Shown piece by piece: positions 31,463-41,269 of a stretch of 42,039 bases of DNA. Numbering within the stretch: position 1 is the first letter of the stretch; the number at the start of each line of letters is the position of its first letter. Under the pieces are notes generated by a model. The model was not told the DNA's origin. It saw only the letters and a list, made by a program, of their open reading frames with translations, and made no database searches. Position numbers and translations under genes: made by a program. This DNA comes from a virus, in IMG/VR virus record IMGVR_UViG_3300030085_000705, positions 1 to 42,039 of that record. One strand, 5' to 3'.

Positions 31463-32649
31463 TGGCAACAGAAACAACCACACAGATTGTAAGAGAAGCA
31501 CCTGAAATAGAAGCTCAAAAACTGGCTTTATTAGAAAGTGCTAGAAATTTAGTTCAAGATCGTTCTGGTGAAACACCGCCAGTTTATAGGGTAGCGGATT
31601 TAAGTGCATTAGAAAGAGGCGCTGGTGACGTATTACGTGCGGGTATAGGCGGGTATGAACCTTATTTAGACGCCGGTTTTGGTGCAACTCAGGCAGGTGT
31701 AGGCGCTATAGCCGATACTGCAATGCCACTATTACAACAAGGTTTTGGTGCAACACAAGCCGGGTTAGGTGCGATAGATCAGGCACAGGCACTAGCCGCG
31801 GCAAACAGAGCTACCCCGTATGGATTTAGAGACGAAGGCATTGCTGGATTAAGAGAAGCAACGGGACGATTTGACCCGTCTTCTATATCAGAGTTTTTTG
31901 ATCCGTTTACAGAACAAGTTATTGCGGCTCAACAGCAAGACGTAGATCGTCTAGGACAACAGCAACTAAATCAAGCTAGAGCTAGAGCAGCGGCGGCAGG
32001 AGCCTTTGGTGGTTCTAGGGGCGCACTACAAGAAACAGAAATAGGACGTAACGTATTAGGTGAGCAATCACGCATTGGTGCTCAATTACGTTCGCAAGGT
32101 TTTCAACAAGCACGGCAAGCGGCCCAACAAGCGTTTGAACAGCAACAAGCAAGACGCATGGCGGCGGCTCAAGGCATAGGTCAACTTGGACTACAGTTTG
32201 GTCAACTAGGGCAAGCTGATGTTCAACAACTAGCCGGGTTAGGTCAAGCCAGGGGTGCGTTAGGTCAAGGTCTTGGATCACTTGGAGAACAAGCTGGAAT
32301 ACTGGGCGGCAGACTAGGTAGCTTGGGACAACAGCAAGCACAAATGGGCGGACTTGAACAACAAATGAATTTAGCTGATGTAAACGCCATGATGCAACTA
32401 GGCGGAGCTTATCGAAGTAATTTACAGAATCAATTAGAAGCACAACGTATGTCAGAACAACAAGCACAAATGATGCCTTACCAGCAGTTAGGGTTCTTGT
32501 CAGACATATATAAAGGTGCTCCAAGTAGTCAATACTCAATACTTAGCAGTCCTTCAGCACCTGCTGCTTCACCTTTCCAACAAGTAGCAGGATTAGGTGT
32601 AGCCGGACTAAGTGCTTTATCAGGAGCTAGATACGCGGGGTTATTTTAA
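31462..32649 (+). CDS. Gln/Ala-rich helical virion protein
   Basis: The 395-residue protein is very rich in Gln, Ala, Gly and Leu with repeated ALG-x-GLG and QAR elements (GQARGALGQGLGSLGEQAG). Long helices are likely. Its place between two large virion proteins fits an ejection or internal protein. No domain is recognised. It shares a base with the previous stop and the next start. Confidence 0.62.
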   Translation: MATETTTQIVREAPEIEAQKLALLESARNLVQDRSGETPPVYRVADLSALERGAGDVLRAGIGGYEPYLDAGFGATQAGVGAIADTAMPLLQQGFGATQAGLGAIDQAQALAAANRATPYGFRDEGIAGLREATGRFDPSSISEFFDPFTEQVIAAQQQDVDRLGQQQLNQARARAAAAGAFGGSRGALQETEIGRNVLGEQSRIGAQLRSQGFQQARQAAQQAFEQQQARRMAAAQGIGQLGLQFGQLGQADVQQLAGLGQARGALGQGLGSLGEQAGILGGRLGSLGQQQAQMGGLEQQMNLADVNAMMQLGGAYRSNLQNQLEAQRMSEQQAQMMPYQQLGFLSDIYKGAPSSQYSILSSPSAPAASPFQQVAGLGVAGLSALSGARYAGLF

Positions 32650-35222
32650 TGAATACCTTACAAAGACCTTTGTTTAGACAAGCTGGTGGACCTGCAGAAA
32701 TGATGCCTGCGGGCGTCGCTGCTTTACCTCAAGCCGATCCAGCAGCAATGGTCGCTGCGGTAGAGCAAACTACAGCACGGGACATGGAAAAAGTAGGGCA
32801 AGAATACGTACAAGGTGTCTCACAAGGATTAGACGACGCAGAGAACTTTAAAGAGGTTATTGATTCTTTACGCGGCAACACCATGCCTTTAGAAGAACGT
32901 TACCTAGAGTTATCTGAATACGTTGGTGAAGACGACGCTGAGAAAACACCTGAGTCTGTATTGGCTATGGTACAGCCCGTTATAATGATGACAGAAGAAG
33001 GTAACGTCGATTCTGGTATAGGTCAGCTTATGCAGAAACTAGCCGGTGAGATTGACATGGTAACTGAAGCAGGTGAGCCGACACAGATGGGTCAAGGTCT
33101 TGGTGGTCTAATGGCGGCTAATCAAGAGGTGCCTGTTCAAAAATTTGCTAACGGCGGTATTGTGCAACACTTTAACCCTGGTGGCGCGGTAACCCCTATT
33201 ATGTCACCTTTCGGTATAGGCAGTATAAATTTACCGGGTTTTAATCCAATATTTAATATTGGTCCTGAAGAATTACAAGCAAGCAGGGACAAACGTTTGC
33301 CTATGTATCGAGAGGCTTTAGGTGTAGACGATCAAAAAGACATGACTAAATCTCAAATTATGTTTGACATTGCACAGGCCGGTTTGAATTTTGCTGGTGG
33401 TGTAGATCCACGCACCGGGCAAGCTATGACAAATAGAGCGTTGGGGTCGCAACTAGCTGCAGCCGCTTCTGGTTTACCACAACAGATCGGAGAACGGGTC
33501 GCAGCAGGAAGACAGTTAGAACAACAAGCTAATGTTGCCGCACTACAAGCAGCCGAAGCAGAAGAAGCCGCTAAACGCGCTAATGCTGCAAAAATGTCTG
33601 AAAGAGCGTTAAGTGGAGTTTTTGACTTGACCGGTACAAGTATGACCATTGAAGGAGCAATGGATAGATTAGATAAGACTTTAGTTGCAGATAGAGAAAA
33701 TTTGGAAACGCGATTAGCTAGTACAGAGAGTATGTTCGATAAAGAACAAGCCCAAGAACTTAAAATCTTCAGAGAAGATGCTAAAAATAACTTTAAAGAA
33801 ATAGATGTTAGGTTTAAAAATGCAGTAGAAATGACCCGCATAGATCAAGCTAACCGGGAGAAGATTTTAGAGATTCAAAATGAGTTTACTAGAGAAATGA
33901 CTGCTAGTAATCAAGCTCACGAAAAGTATTTACAGAATAATAGGCAAGGTTGGCAATCCGGTGAAAATGCTTTAGATAGGGGACAAAAACAACAAATTAT
34001 TGATTTAAACAGAGAAAAGTACGAGGACTATAAATTACGTCAACCCGATACCGCTCCGGTAGGTCTTTTAGATGCGTTGTTTGATGAAAACATAAGCTTT
34101 GGGGATTACATGAGAGGTAAGTCAAAACAAGAAATACTTAACGACTTAGCTTTTAGTAATGAATTTCTAAAATCAAACTTAGCTCAAACATCTTTTAACA
34201 ACAGCGAGAATCAAAGGGCCATTGATAACTACATGAACAACGTTAGACTTGGCCTTGATGCTTATCAAGTACAATCCAGAGAAACATTAGCGTATCTTGG
34301 AATGTTTGCCGATCAACAAGCACAGGCATTAGCTAACGACGCAAACAGACGAGGAATGTTTGGTAGCGCAAGACATCAAATGGCTACAATAAGTGATCCG
34401 ATAATTTTGCAAGCGTACGCTGAAGGCGCAAGCCTACCTTACGTAGATAACATTTTTTCTCAAATGTTTTCTCCAAGACAAAATGCACAAGGAGAGTACG
34501 TAGTGCCTAACATTCCTTCATATCTTTTAGATGTTGGTCAACAACGTAGAGATAAAGGTATGGTTTCTTTCTTAGACGGTTTACAAGGTTATGCGAAAGG
34601 TGGTGAAATAAAACACATGGCAAACGGTGGTGATCCACAAGGTTTGTTTAACCCTTTAACTCAAACTTATTTTACCCCTAAACAAAAAGAACAACCAATC
34701 ACGTTCGACGAACCAATCATATCTGGTTTAGAGGGAGTAGATATTACCAAAGGAACGGGTTCTGATGCTTTTTTAAAACAAGCCGCAAATAAAATTTTAA
34801 CAGCAACTCTTATGGAAAACGCACCTTTTGAAGAAACAGAAGAAGCTGTTAGAACTTTAGACAGTTTCACTCAAATTGCACTTACTCGGGCATTGGAGTC
34901 ATTAGCAGGTAGAGAAAACAGAGAACTGCAAGAACGTTTGGCTAGACTGCAAGTACCTGCGGCTGAGTTCTTTTATAACGACAGCGAAGCACTAGCACAG
35001 TTTAGAGCGTCAAGTCGCGTTATGGACTTTGCTATTCGTGAGCAAGAGTCTGTAATGCAAGGTCCTGGGTTAACACGTACCGAAAGAAACAAAGCTAAAA
35101 AAGATTTGGCTTCGTTAAAGAGTATACGAAGCGAATACGATAACTTAGCTGCTGCTTATTCAAGAAAACTAGAGGGAGACACAGAAGCTGTCTCTAAGCA
35201 ATTAGATCAGTTTTTTAATTAA
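32649..35222 (+). CDS. Large virion protein, probable ejection protein
   Basis: The 857-residue protein has an acidic N-terminal third, then FANGGIVQHFNPGGAV (about 176-191), a long helical middle (about 270-560) and YAKGGEIKHMANGG (about 651-664). A C-terminal helical part follows. The Gly-Gly motifs match the genome-wide pattern. Its location among the last late genes and its length fit DNA-ejection proteins, but no enzymatic domain is seen. The start overlaps the previous stop. Confidence 0.65.
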   Translation: MNTLQRPLFRQAGGPAEMMPAGVAALPQADPAAMVAAVEQTTARDMEKVGQEYVQGVSQGLDDAENFKEVIDSLRGNTMPLEERYLELSEYVGEDDAEKTPESVLAMVQPVIMMTEEGNVDSGIGQLMQKLAGEIDMVTEAGEPTQMGQGLGGLMAANQEVPVQKFANGGIVQHFNPGGAVTPIMSPFGIGSINLPGFNPIFNIGPEELQASRDKRLPMYREALGVDDQKDMTKSQIMFDIAQAGLNFAGGVDPRTGQAMTNRALGSQLAAAASGLPQQIGERVAAGRQLEQQANVAALQAAEAEEAAKRANAAKMSERALSGVFDLTGTSMTIEGAMDRLDKTLVADRENLETRLASTESMFDKEQAQELKIFREDAKNNFKEIDVRFKNAVEMTRIDQANREKILEIQNEFTREMTASNQAHEKYLQNNRQGWQSGENALDRGQKQQIIDLNREKYEDYKLRQPDTAPVGLLDALFDENISFGDYMRGKSKQEILNDLAFSNEFLKSNLAQTSFNNSENQRAIDNYMNNVRLGLDAYQVQSRETLAYLGMFADQQAQALANDANRRGMFGSARHQMATISDPIILQAYAEGASLPYVDNIFSQMFSPRQNAQGEYVVPNIPSYLLDVGQQRRDKGMVSFLDGLQGYAKGGEIKHMANGGDPQGLFNPLTQTYFTPKQKEQPITFDEPIISGLEGVDITKGTGSDAFLKQAANKILTATLMENAPFEETEEAVRTLDSFTQIALTRALESLAGRENRELQERLARLQVPAAEFFYNDSEALAQFRASSRVMDFAIREQESVMQGPGLTRTERNKAKKDLASLKSIRSEYDNLAAAYSRKLEGDTEAVSKQLDQFFN

Positions 35223-38200
35223 ATGGTTAGAAAAGTAGACAATTTTGATTTACGCGGAGCGTTTAATTACCTTGTAGAAGATCAAGACGAAGGTGGTATG
35301 GGTTTAACACGACCGCAAGCTGAGAGTCAAATAGCCCAGCGTTTAGCCAAAGAAGTTGATTTTGATTACACAGCGGCTACCGAAGCGGGATTCAATAACC
35401 AACAAATTATATCAAAACTAACCGGCATTGAAGATCGTGGCGCTTTGTCTGTACTTGGAGAGGCCACGGCTCGCGGAGCAATAGGTGCTATACCAGAAGC
35501 ACTTACTTTTGTTCCTGGAGTTAAAGCAGGTGCTGCATTGGGTGTGTCAGGGGGTCCAGCGGGTATACTTGGTGGTGCTATTCTCGGTGGTATTGGATTA
35601 CCTTTACTTACATCTATTGTCGATCAGCAAGTCGGGCTTACTAAATCTGTTAGTGATTTTTTATTAGGCGAAGAAGAACCGGTATTGCCGTCAGATCAAC
35701 CGTTTAGAGAAGCTGGAAAAGTAACGGGTGGTGTTCTTAGTTTCAGTGGGGCTTTGCGTCGTGGCTTGGCTAAATCTGCATTAGGGGATATGCCTACAGG
35801 ACAGGCAGGTGCCGCTTTAGTTGACACGGGTGCAGACTTTGGATCTAAAAAAATATTAGCCAATTTACGTAAATACGACCCTGATGCAAAAACTCCGTTG
35901 AGTTTACGAGCATTACAGGCTACAGAAGATGTAGCTACTCGCATGGCAACCAGAGCACGGGCCCCGGGTCGAGATTACTATTTAAGACAAGAGGTACCGA
36001 TTGCAACCGCGTTTGGTGTAGGTGCTGGCGTAGCCGAGCAGATAGACCCCGGAGACGCAGTAACGTCATTTTTAACGTCTTTGGGTGCTGGTTTAGTTGT
36101 GCCTACTTCGGTTTTAAGCAGAATTACTGGCGGTGCTGCAGCAAAATCAGCACAAGCTGGACAAGCGTTAAGGCACCCGAGCGAAACTTTTCAGAATATA
36201 TTAACCAAGCTAAGAGACAAGAAAGAAAGTAAAGCAAGAAATGATTTAATAAAACTTTACGAAGGTATAGTAAAAAATGCCGAGTCCCCCGGTAGGGCTA
36301 AAGCGGCGGCCGAGGGTGTCCCTTATGATCCAAAAATACACAGTCCTAACGTTGATTTTACAAGATTAAATCCAGGAGGCGCGGCAGAAACTATGAGAGT
36401 CGCAGAAGAATTAATAGCCGAGATAATTCCTGGAATAGAAAAATATCTTTCACCTGGAATAATACCCGTTGACCCTAAAGCTCCTGGGTATGATGCTTAT
36501 TTTGGTGTGCTTCGTCTACAAGGAGAAGCAATGAATAAAAACGCTAAATTAAAAAAACAAGTGAGTGATGCAACACAAAAGGCGTTTGTTTTATCGGCTA
36601 AAACTTTAGGGGACGCTATAAAAGTTGGAGAGCCTGACTTAATAGCCGTTCACGCAAAAAGATTTATAGAAAGGCAAGAAAATTTTATTGGCGAATTGTT
36701 GCATAACGAGTTAAGCACAGTCACAGAAACATTAGATAAAATGAAAGCTAAAGGCATACTTAAAGATGGTCAAGCCAGCGAAATAATTGTTAGAACAATT
36801 AATAAATTAGAAAGTTACGCAAGAGACATAGAAAAACGTTTATACGATTCAGAATTAATAGATTACCTTGCGAGCGTAAAACCCAATTTTCTTATAAAAG
36901 GTCTTAACGAAGATGAAGCTAAAGCTGCCCTACAAGGGCGTTTTATGGCTAGTGACATAAAAAGTGCAGATGGCAAGAAAGCTCTTGAGTTAATCGAAGA
37001 AATTAAAGCTAGGATTCCTAAAGCAGATCCCACGCTTCAGAGGCCACCTAAGTTAAAGGGTAAGGCTTTAATGGATGAAAACATTAGGAATCAAAGGGAA
37101 GGAATCGAAGAATTAATTAAAACTCGAAACGAACCCGATACAATAAAATTTTTAATAGATCAAAACATTGCATTTGGTGGGAGGTTATCTGAAGAACAAC
37201 TGAAAAAAATGAGCGACGGTGAATTTAAGATACTTTTATCTAAATTACAAAATGGTTCTTCCATAACAAAAAGAAAAAGCCAAGCCATTCCTTCTATTTT
37301 GAAGCCGGGTATAGAGCCAAAAGTGCCAAGAATAAGAGATATTGTTAGAAACATTGATCCGGACTTTGATGAAATGAGCGAACTTGTTTCTTCTATGGGT
37401 CGCGACGCAAAAATCTCACGGAAAAAAAATCCTCGTACGGGTCTGCCACTTGGTATAGAAATATTGCCGTCACATAGAATGAAAAGAGGCGGCGAAAGTA
37501 GCATTGATGGCCTTATGGAAAGAGCCATAGATGAGGGTTATTTTCCGGGATATGGAATAAATGAGTTTACGGCTGGTCCGGGAGGAAAGGTATTAAGTCG
37601 TGATGAATTTTATGATGCTTTAGAAAACAATATAGCCAAGTCGGACGACCAAGTTAGGTTAGATGAATATCAAAATAAAGTTGAGATAGCCGCTGATCTT
37701 CAAGAATCTTTAGACAAAGCGGGTATAAAAAATAAAGATATTCGTGGCATGACTGATGATGAGCTATTTGAATTAGTTGCTGATATAGATTCCGGTATAT
37801 TACCGCCAAGAAGAATTAGAGAACAAGTCGGTGGATTCCCTAAAGATATGCCGGCTAAAGAGCGTAGGCGTTTAGATAAAGAATTAGAAGCACAAGCGCA
37901 AGCGCAAGCTGGTCAGATACAATACGATCCAGATATTCCGGCACAGATTATGACGGTTGGTGATGCAATTAGGATTCGTTCTTTGATAGGAGATGCGCTT
38001 AGAGATACCGTTACAAAACCAAGCGAACGAAGGTATCTTACTCGCATACGAAAAAATGTACTCAAAGATTTATTAGAAAACACAGATTTAGATGAAACGC
38101 GAGAAGCTTTAATTTTGGCAAACACTTTTACAAAAGCAAAAAATGACGTGTTTTCCCGCACAAAAGGCGGTGAAATGGCTAAAGACCTAAAATATTCAGA

Positions 38201-39728
38201 CGATAATGTTTTTGCAGAAAACCTTCTTGCTGCAGGCAGGCCTAACGAATTAGGCAATAGGGTTACTGGATTACAAAAGTTTGGACAGTTTTTTGAAGAT
38301 CAAGCTACAGAATTGTTAAAAGTAGGCGATCCAGAACTTACAGCACTTGTAGAAAACATAATACCGATTTCTCAAAACTCTGCTTTAACTATAGAAAACA
38401 GTATAGTTAAAGTTATTAGAGGTATGCTGCTTAACGGCGTTCTTGAAACTAAACCACAAAGCAAGCTTATTCCAAGAGATATAAAAAAAGCATTACCCGG
38501 TCAATTTGATGCAGATCAAGTTGTAGTAAATGAAGCAAAACTTAAAACTTTTATGAATAGGTATAAAGCTGCTGCCGATCAAAATCCTAGCATAAGAGAA
38601 TTGTTTGAAGACATGAGCGATCCAGTTAAAGCTCAACAAGTTATCCAGGGCCTTAGAGAAGGTAAGGGTATGCCTGAAAGAGGTATACTCCCAATGCAAG
38701 AAAGAATAGATCAGAAAAATGCTTTGAGCGATATTCTTAACGTAGACAGCCCTGTTTTTAGGATCCTTCAAATTTTAGAAAGCAAAGATCCACAAACTAG
38801 ATTAGACAACCTTATAAAACAGGTTAATTTAATAAGGACTTCAAACATACCAGTAACGTATAAAGGCAAAAAGGTTCCAGCAAAAGAGGTGTTTGAACCT
38901 GCCGTCAATAGTTTAGTAAGTTCTTTTATACAGGTTGCTCGAGACGCAAGTTACATAAAAGGTAAAGATATTTTTGAATCAGGGGATCTCACACCAATAG
39001 GTAAATATGACGCAAAGATATTCCGTCAAGTGTTTTTTGAAACAGGAGAAGTTTTTCCTCAAATGAAAGACTTACCTTCCGTTGCAGATACTTTGTTAAA
39101 ACAAGGAATTATTGATAAAGCTAAATATAATCAAATAGATAACGTTACGTTAGCTATGGAACGTATGCAAAATCAACTAGCGTACATGGATCTTTTGCCA
39201 GATATGTCAACAAAATCAAAACAACTTTTTCAAACTTTTGTTGCTAGGTATATCGGTGCGAGAGGGGGTTCGGCTTTAGGTACTGATACTATACAGGTTC
39301 CGGGAGCGGCTGCCGGACTCGCTGAAGATATTCTTTTGAGATCGCCTAATACGGCTTTTATATCTTTTTTGAGTGAGTTGTTTGAACCAGGCGGCTACGA
39401 AAACTTTTTGAAAATGCTTGAAAATACTGCAGAACAAGTAGGAAAAAGACAACGTAGTCAAGCGTTCGAGACTCCATTGTTAGTGCCACCATTAAAAGAT
39501 TCTCCGTTAGCCGTCGCTGCTCCGGTAGAAGCAATCACTCGAGACAGGGAAGAAGAAAGAACGATCACGCCTCCACCACCACAGCTATCTCAGGCGTCAC
39601 CGTCAGTAAATCCTATGCAGACCGCTAACCAGAGAGCACGCTACGCGGCTATGTTCCCACTTGATCCGGCTTCTTCACTTATCAGAGAACGTCAAGCACA
39701 GGGCATAGGAAGTCTTCCTAGACCTTAA
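35223..39728 (+). CDS. 1501-residue virion protein, probable ejection protein
   Basis: The largest gene here. An N-terminal helical part is followed by a hydrophobic, Gly/Ala-rich segment (about residues 83-135: GAIGAIPEALTFVPGVKAG, then GGAILGGIGLPLLTSIV), and another near 265-300. Most of the remainder is charged helix, ending in a Pro-rich disordered region (about 1445-1475). The hydrophobic segments could insert into the host membrane. No lytic transglycosylase or protease motif is visible. Its stop overlaps the stop of the opposing helicase gene by three bases. Confidence 0.65.
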   Translation: MVRKVDNFDLRGAFNYLVEDQDEGGMGLTRPQAESQIAQRLAKEVDFDYTAATEAGFNNQQIISKLTGIEDRGALSVLGEATARGAIGAIPEALTFVPGVKAGAALGVSGGPAGILGGAILGGIGLPLLTSIVDQQVGLTKSVSDFLLGEEEPVLPSDQPFREAGKVTGGVLSFSGALRRGLAKSALGDMPTGQAGAALVDTGADFGSKKILANLRKYDPDAKTPLSLRALQATEDVATRMATRARAPGRDYYLRQEVPIATAFGVGAGVAEQIDPGDAVTSFLTSLGAGLVVPTSVLSRITGGAAAKSAQAGQALRHPSETFQNILTKLRDKKESKARNDLIKLYEGIVKNAESPGRAKAAAEGVPYDPKIHSPNVDFTRLNPGGAAETMRVAEELIAEIIPGIEKYLSPGIIPVDPKAPGYDAYFGVLRLQGEAMNKNAKLKKQVSDATQKAFVLSAKTLGDAIKVGEPDLIAVHAKRFIERQENFIGELLHNELSTVTETLDKMKAKGILKDGQASEIIVRTINKLESYARDIEKRLYDSELIDYLASVKPNFLIKGLNEDEAKAALQGRFMASDIKSADGKKALELIEEIKARIPKADPTLQRPPKLKGKALMDENIRNQREGIEELIKTRNEPDTIKFLIDQNIAFGGRLSEEQLKKMSDGEFKILLSKLQNGSSITKRKSQAIPSILKPGIEPKVPRIRDIVRNIDPDFDEMSELVSSMGRDAKISRKKNPRTGLPLGIEILPSHRMKRGGESSIDGLMERAIDEGYFPGYGINEFTAGPGGKVLSRDEFYDALENNIAKSDDQVRLDEYQNKVEIAADLQESLDKAGIKNKDIRGMTDDELFELVADIDSGILPPRRIREQVGGFPKDMPAKERRRLDKELEAQAQAQAGQIQYDPDIPAQIMTVGDAIRIRSLIGDALRDTVTKPSERRYLTRIRKNVLKDLLENTDLDETREALILANTFTKAKNDVFSRTKGGEMAKDLKYSDDNVFAENLLAAGRPNELGNRVTGLQKFGQFFEDQATELLKVGDPELTALVENIIPISQNSALTIENSIVKVIRGMLLNGVLETKPQSKLIPRDIKKALPGQFDADQVVVNEAKLKTFMNRYKAAADQNPSIRELFEDMSDPVKAQQVIQGLREGKGMPERGILPMQERIDQKNALSDILNVDSPVFRILQILESKDPQTRLDNLIKQVNLIRTSNIPVTYKGKKVPAKEVFEPAVNSLVSSFIQVARDASYIKGKDIFESGDLTPIGKYDAKIFRQVFFETGEVFPQMKDLPSVADTLLKQGIIDKAKYNQIDNVTLAMERMQNQLAYMDLLPDMSTKSKQLFQTFVARYIGARGGSALGTDTIQVPGAAAGLAEDILLRSPNTAFISFLSELFEPGGYENFLKMLENTAEQVGKRQRSQAFETPLLVPPLKDSPLAVAAPVEAITRDREEERTITPPPPQLSQASPSVNPMQTANQRARYAAMFPLDPASSLIRERQAQGIGSLPRP

Positions 39729-41167
39729 ATTAGCCACTCCCGGCTTTGTTCTCCCAATACTTCTTGAGCAATATCAATTTTACCCTTTAAAGCAGCGAGT
39801 ATTTTTTCATCAACCGTGTCCGGGCTTACTAAGTCTACGTAGGTTACGTGATTTTTTTGTCCTATGCGGTGGGCCCTGTCTTCTGATTGTATGCGTGTTT
39901 CTAAATCATAGCCGTTATTCCAATAGATTACGTTAGTTGCCGCAGTTAACGTCAAACCGTAACCACCTGTCTTGGGATTACCAACAAAGAAACGTAAAGG
40001 ATTTTCTTTGTCTTGGAAGTTTTTGACTATCTCTTGGCGTTTGTCTTGTGGCGTAGCTCCATAAAAAGCTTCCGCACTGTCCTCACCATATCGTTCTTTT
40101 AACTTATTGACTATCCGTTCTAAATCATACACCCACGTAGCCCATATAATTACTTTGCCTGACATTTCATCAATGGTGCTCAGTAGTTCGTCTAAACGTT
40201 TATTCGGTATCTCTTGTATCTCACCATCATCTGTCTTTAAATGCCCGCAGCATATTTCTTGTAATCGCATTATTTGAGTCAATACGCTAGTGGTTGTGGA
40301 TAACTCTCCTTTTTCTAAACGTGCGATAGCTAGTTTTTTCATCTGCACGTATGCGGATAACTGTTCTTTACTCAACGGCACCCGCCTTGATGTGTATATC
40401 TTTTCAGGTAAATCTAAACAATCTTCTTTTAAAACCCTGGAACTAAACGAGTCTAACTTACCGTGCAGTTCATCTAAACGTTGGTAGCCAGTAATTTCTT
40501 GGAAACTACGCATACCCATAGCTCTTTTCCTAACAATTGCATAACGTGCTTGATATGCGAAGAAACTTTTAAATCCAAGCAGTTGCGGACTTAAAAAATC
40601 ACATTGACTGAATAAATCCATAGGATTCTTTGTAATTGGAGATCCTGTCAGTATGCGTTTGTATTTAGCCAGACTGGCGGCTTTCAACGCATTTTTTGTG
40701 CGTAATGCTTTGCGATTCTTTATGGCCGTACTCTCGTCCATAATAAATAGGTTGTTGGGATTCATCTTTAAAAACTTAAATGCACTGGACGCGCCTTTGA
40801 CAGTAGATAAAGCTTCTACGTTCATAGCCAATATATGCAGATCAGTGTGTCCCGGATCAGCTAACTCGGTTAACGCTTCACGGTACTTTTTAGTTATGTT
40901 AGGTTGCCACTGGACCATTTTAGAATTTATGCGGTCGGGCAAATGTTGTGGTATTTCTTTTTCGACCCAGTTTGCGAACACACCTTTTGGCGCAACGATA
41001 AGAACCGTATTGATAGCATTGGCTTCGTACAATGCTCCGAGAGTATCTATTGCAATCTTTGTTTTACCCGTCCCCATTTCAAGAAAAAGCGCGTGCTGCT
41101 TGGCTTTCCACGTTTTTTCAAATATCTTTCTTTGATGCTCATACGGCTTCGTTTTATATTTATACAT
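39725..41167 (-). CDS. SNF2-family DNA helicase/ATPase
   Basis: The 480-residue protein shows the SNF2 motifs in order: HQRKIFEKTW then EMGTGKT (Walker A, 31-36), VLIVAPKGV (Ia) and DESTAIKN (II, 144-151). LTGSPIT (III), GGYGLTLTAATNVIYWN (V) and RIQSEDRAHRIGQ (VI) follow. It is short and compact, as in phage members, lacking insertions of the eukaryotic proteins. It translocates along dsDNA and probably serves replication or recombination. It is the only clear minus-strand gene. GGAG lies ahead of the ATG. Confidence 0.9.
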   Translation of the reverse strand: MYKYKTKPYEHQRKIFEKTWKAKQHALFLEMGTGKTKIAIDTLGALYEANAINTVLIVAPKGVFANWVEKEIPQHLPDRINSKMVQWQPNITKKYREALTELADPGHTDLHILAMNVEALSTVKGASSAFKFLKMNPNNLFIMDESTAIKNRKALRTKNALKAASLAKYKRILTGSPITKNPMDLFSQCDFLSPQLLGFKSFFAYQARYAIVRKRAMGMRSFQEITGYQRLDELHGKLDSFSSRVLKEDCLDLPEKIYTSRRVPLSKEQLSAYVQMKKLAIARLEKGELSTTTSVLTQIMRLQEICCGHLKTDDGEIQEIPNKRLDELLSTIDEMSGKVIIWATWVYDLERIVNKLKERYGEDSAEAFYGATPQDKRQEIVKNFQDKENPLRFFVGNPKTGGYGLTLTAATNVIYWNNGYDLETRIQSEDRAHRIGQKNHVTYVDLVSPDTVDEKILAALKGKIDIAQEVLGEQSREWLI

Positions 41168-41184
41168 TTATTTTGCTCCAGGTG

Positions 41185-41213
41185 TTGACGTATATAATGA
41201 TATGCGATATAAA
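41185..41213 (+). promoter_or_regulatory. Sigma70-like promoter, + strand operon
   Basis: TTGACG (41185-41190) and TATAAA (41208-41213) are separated by exactly 17 bases. Transcription would start near 41220 and read the genes from 41270. This is the best promoter match in the window. It interleaves with the minus-strand promoter. Confidence 0.7.
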
Positions 41214-41225
41214 TATGTTTGTCTA
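41197..41225 (-). promoter_or_regulatory. Sigma70-like promoter for the helicase
   Basis: On the minus strand TAGACA (41220-41225) and TATCAT (41197-41202) are spaced by 17 bases; each box is one base from consensus. It would start transcription near 41190 and serve the helicase gene. Its -10 box sits in the spacer of the opposing promoter and the reverse, so both cannot be occupied at once. Confidence 0.55.
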
Positions 41226-41243
41226 GGAATGTAAAACATTCCT
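41225..41243. promoter_or_regulatory. Palindrome, candidate operator
   Basis: AGGAATGT, AAA, ACATTCCT forms a perfect 8-bp inverted repeat with a 3-base centre. It touches the minus-strand -35 box and lies just downstream of the + strand start site. It could bind a dimeric repressor or form a hairpin in the leader of the + strand transcript. Confidence 0.6.
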
Positions 41244-41269
41244 CAATTCACGAACCACGGAGATTAAAG

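Noticed and set aside
40653-41135. Plus-strand open frame inside the helicase gene
   Set aside because: The minus-strand frame carries all SNF2 motifs. The antisense product shows no domain and no start signal.
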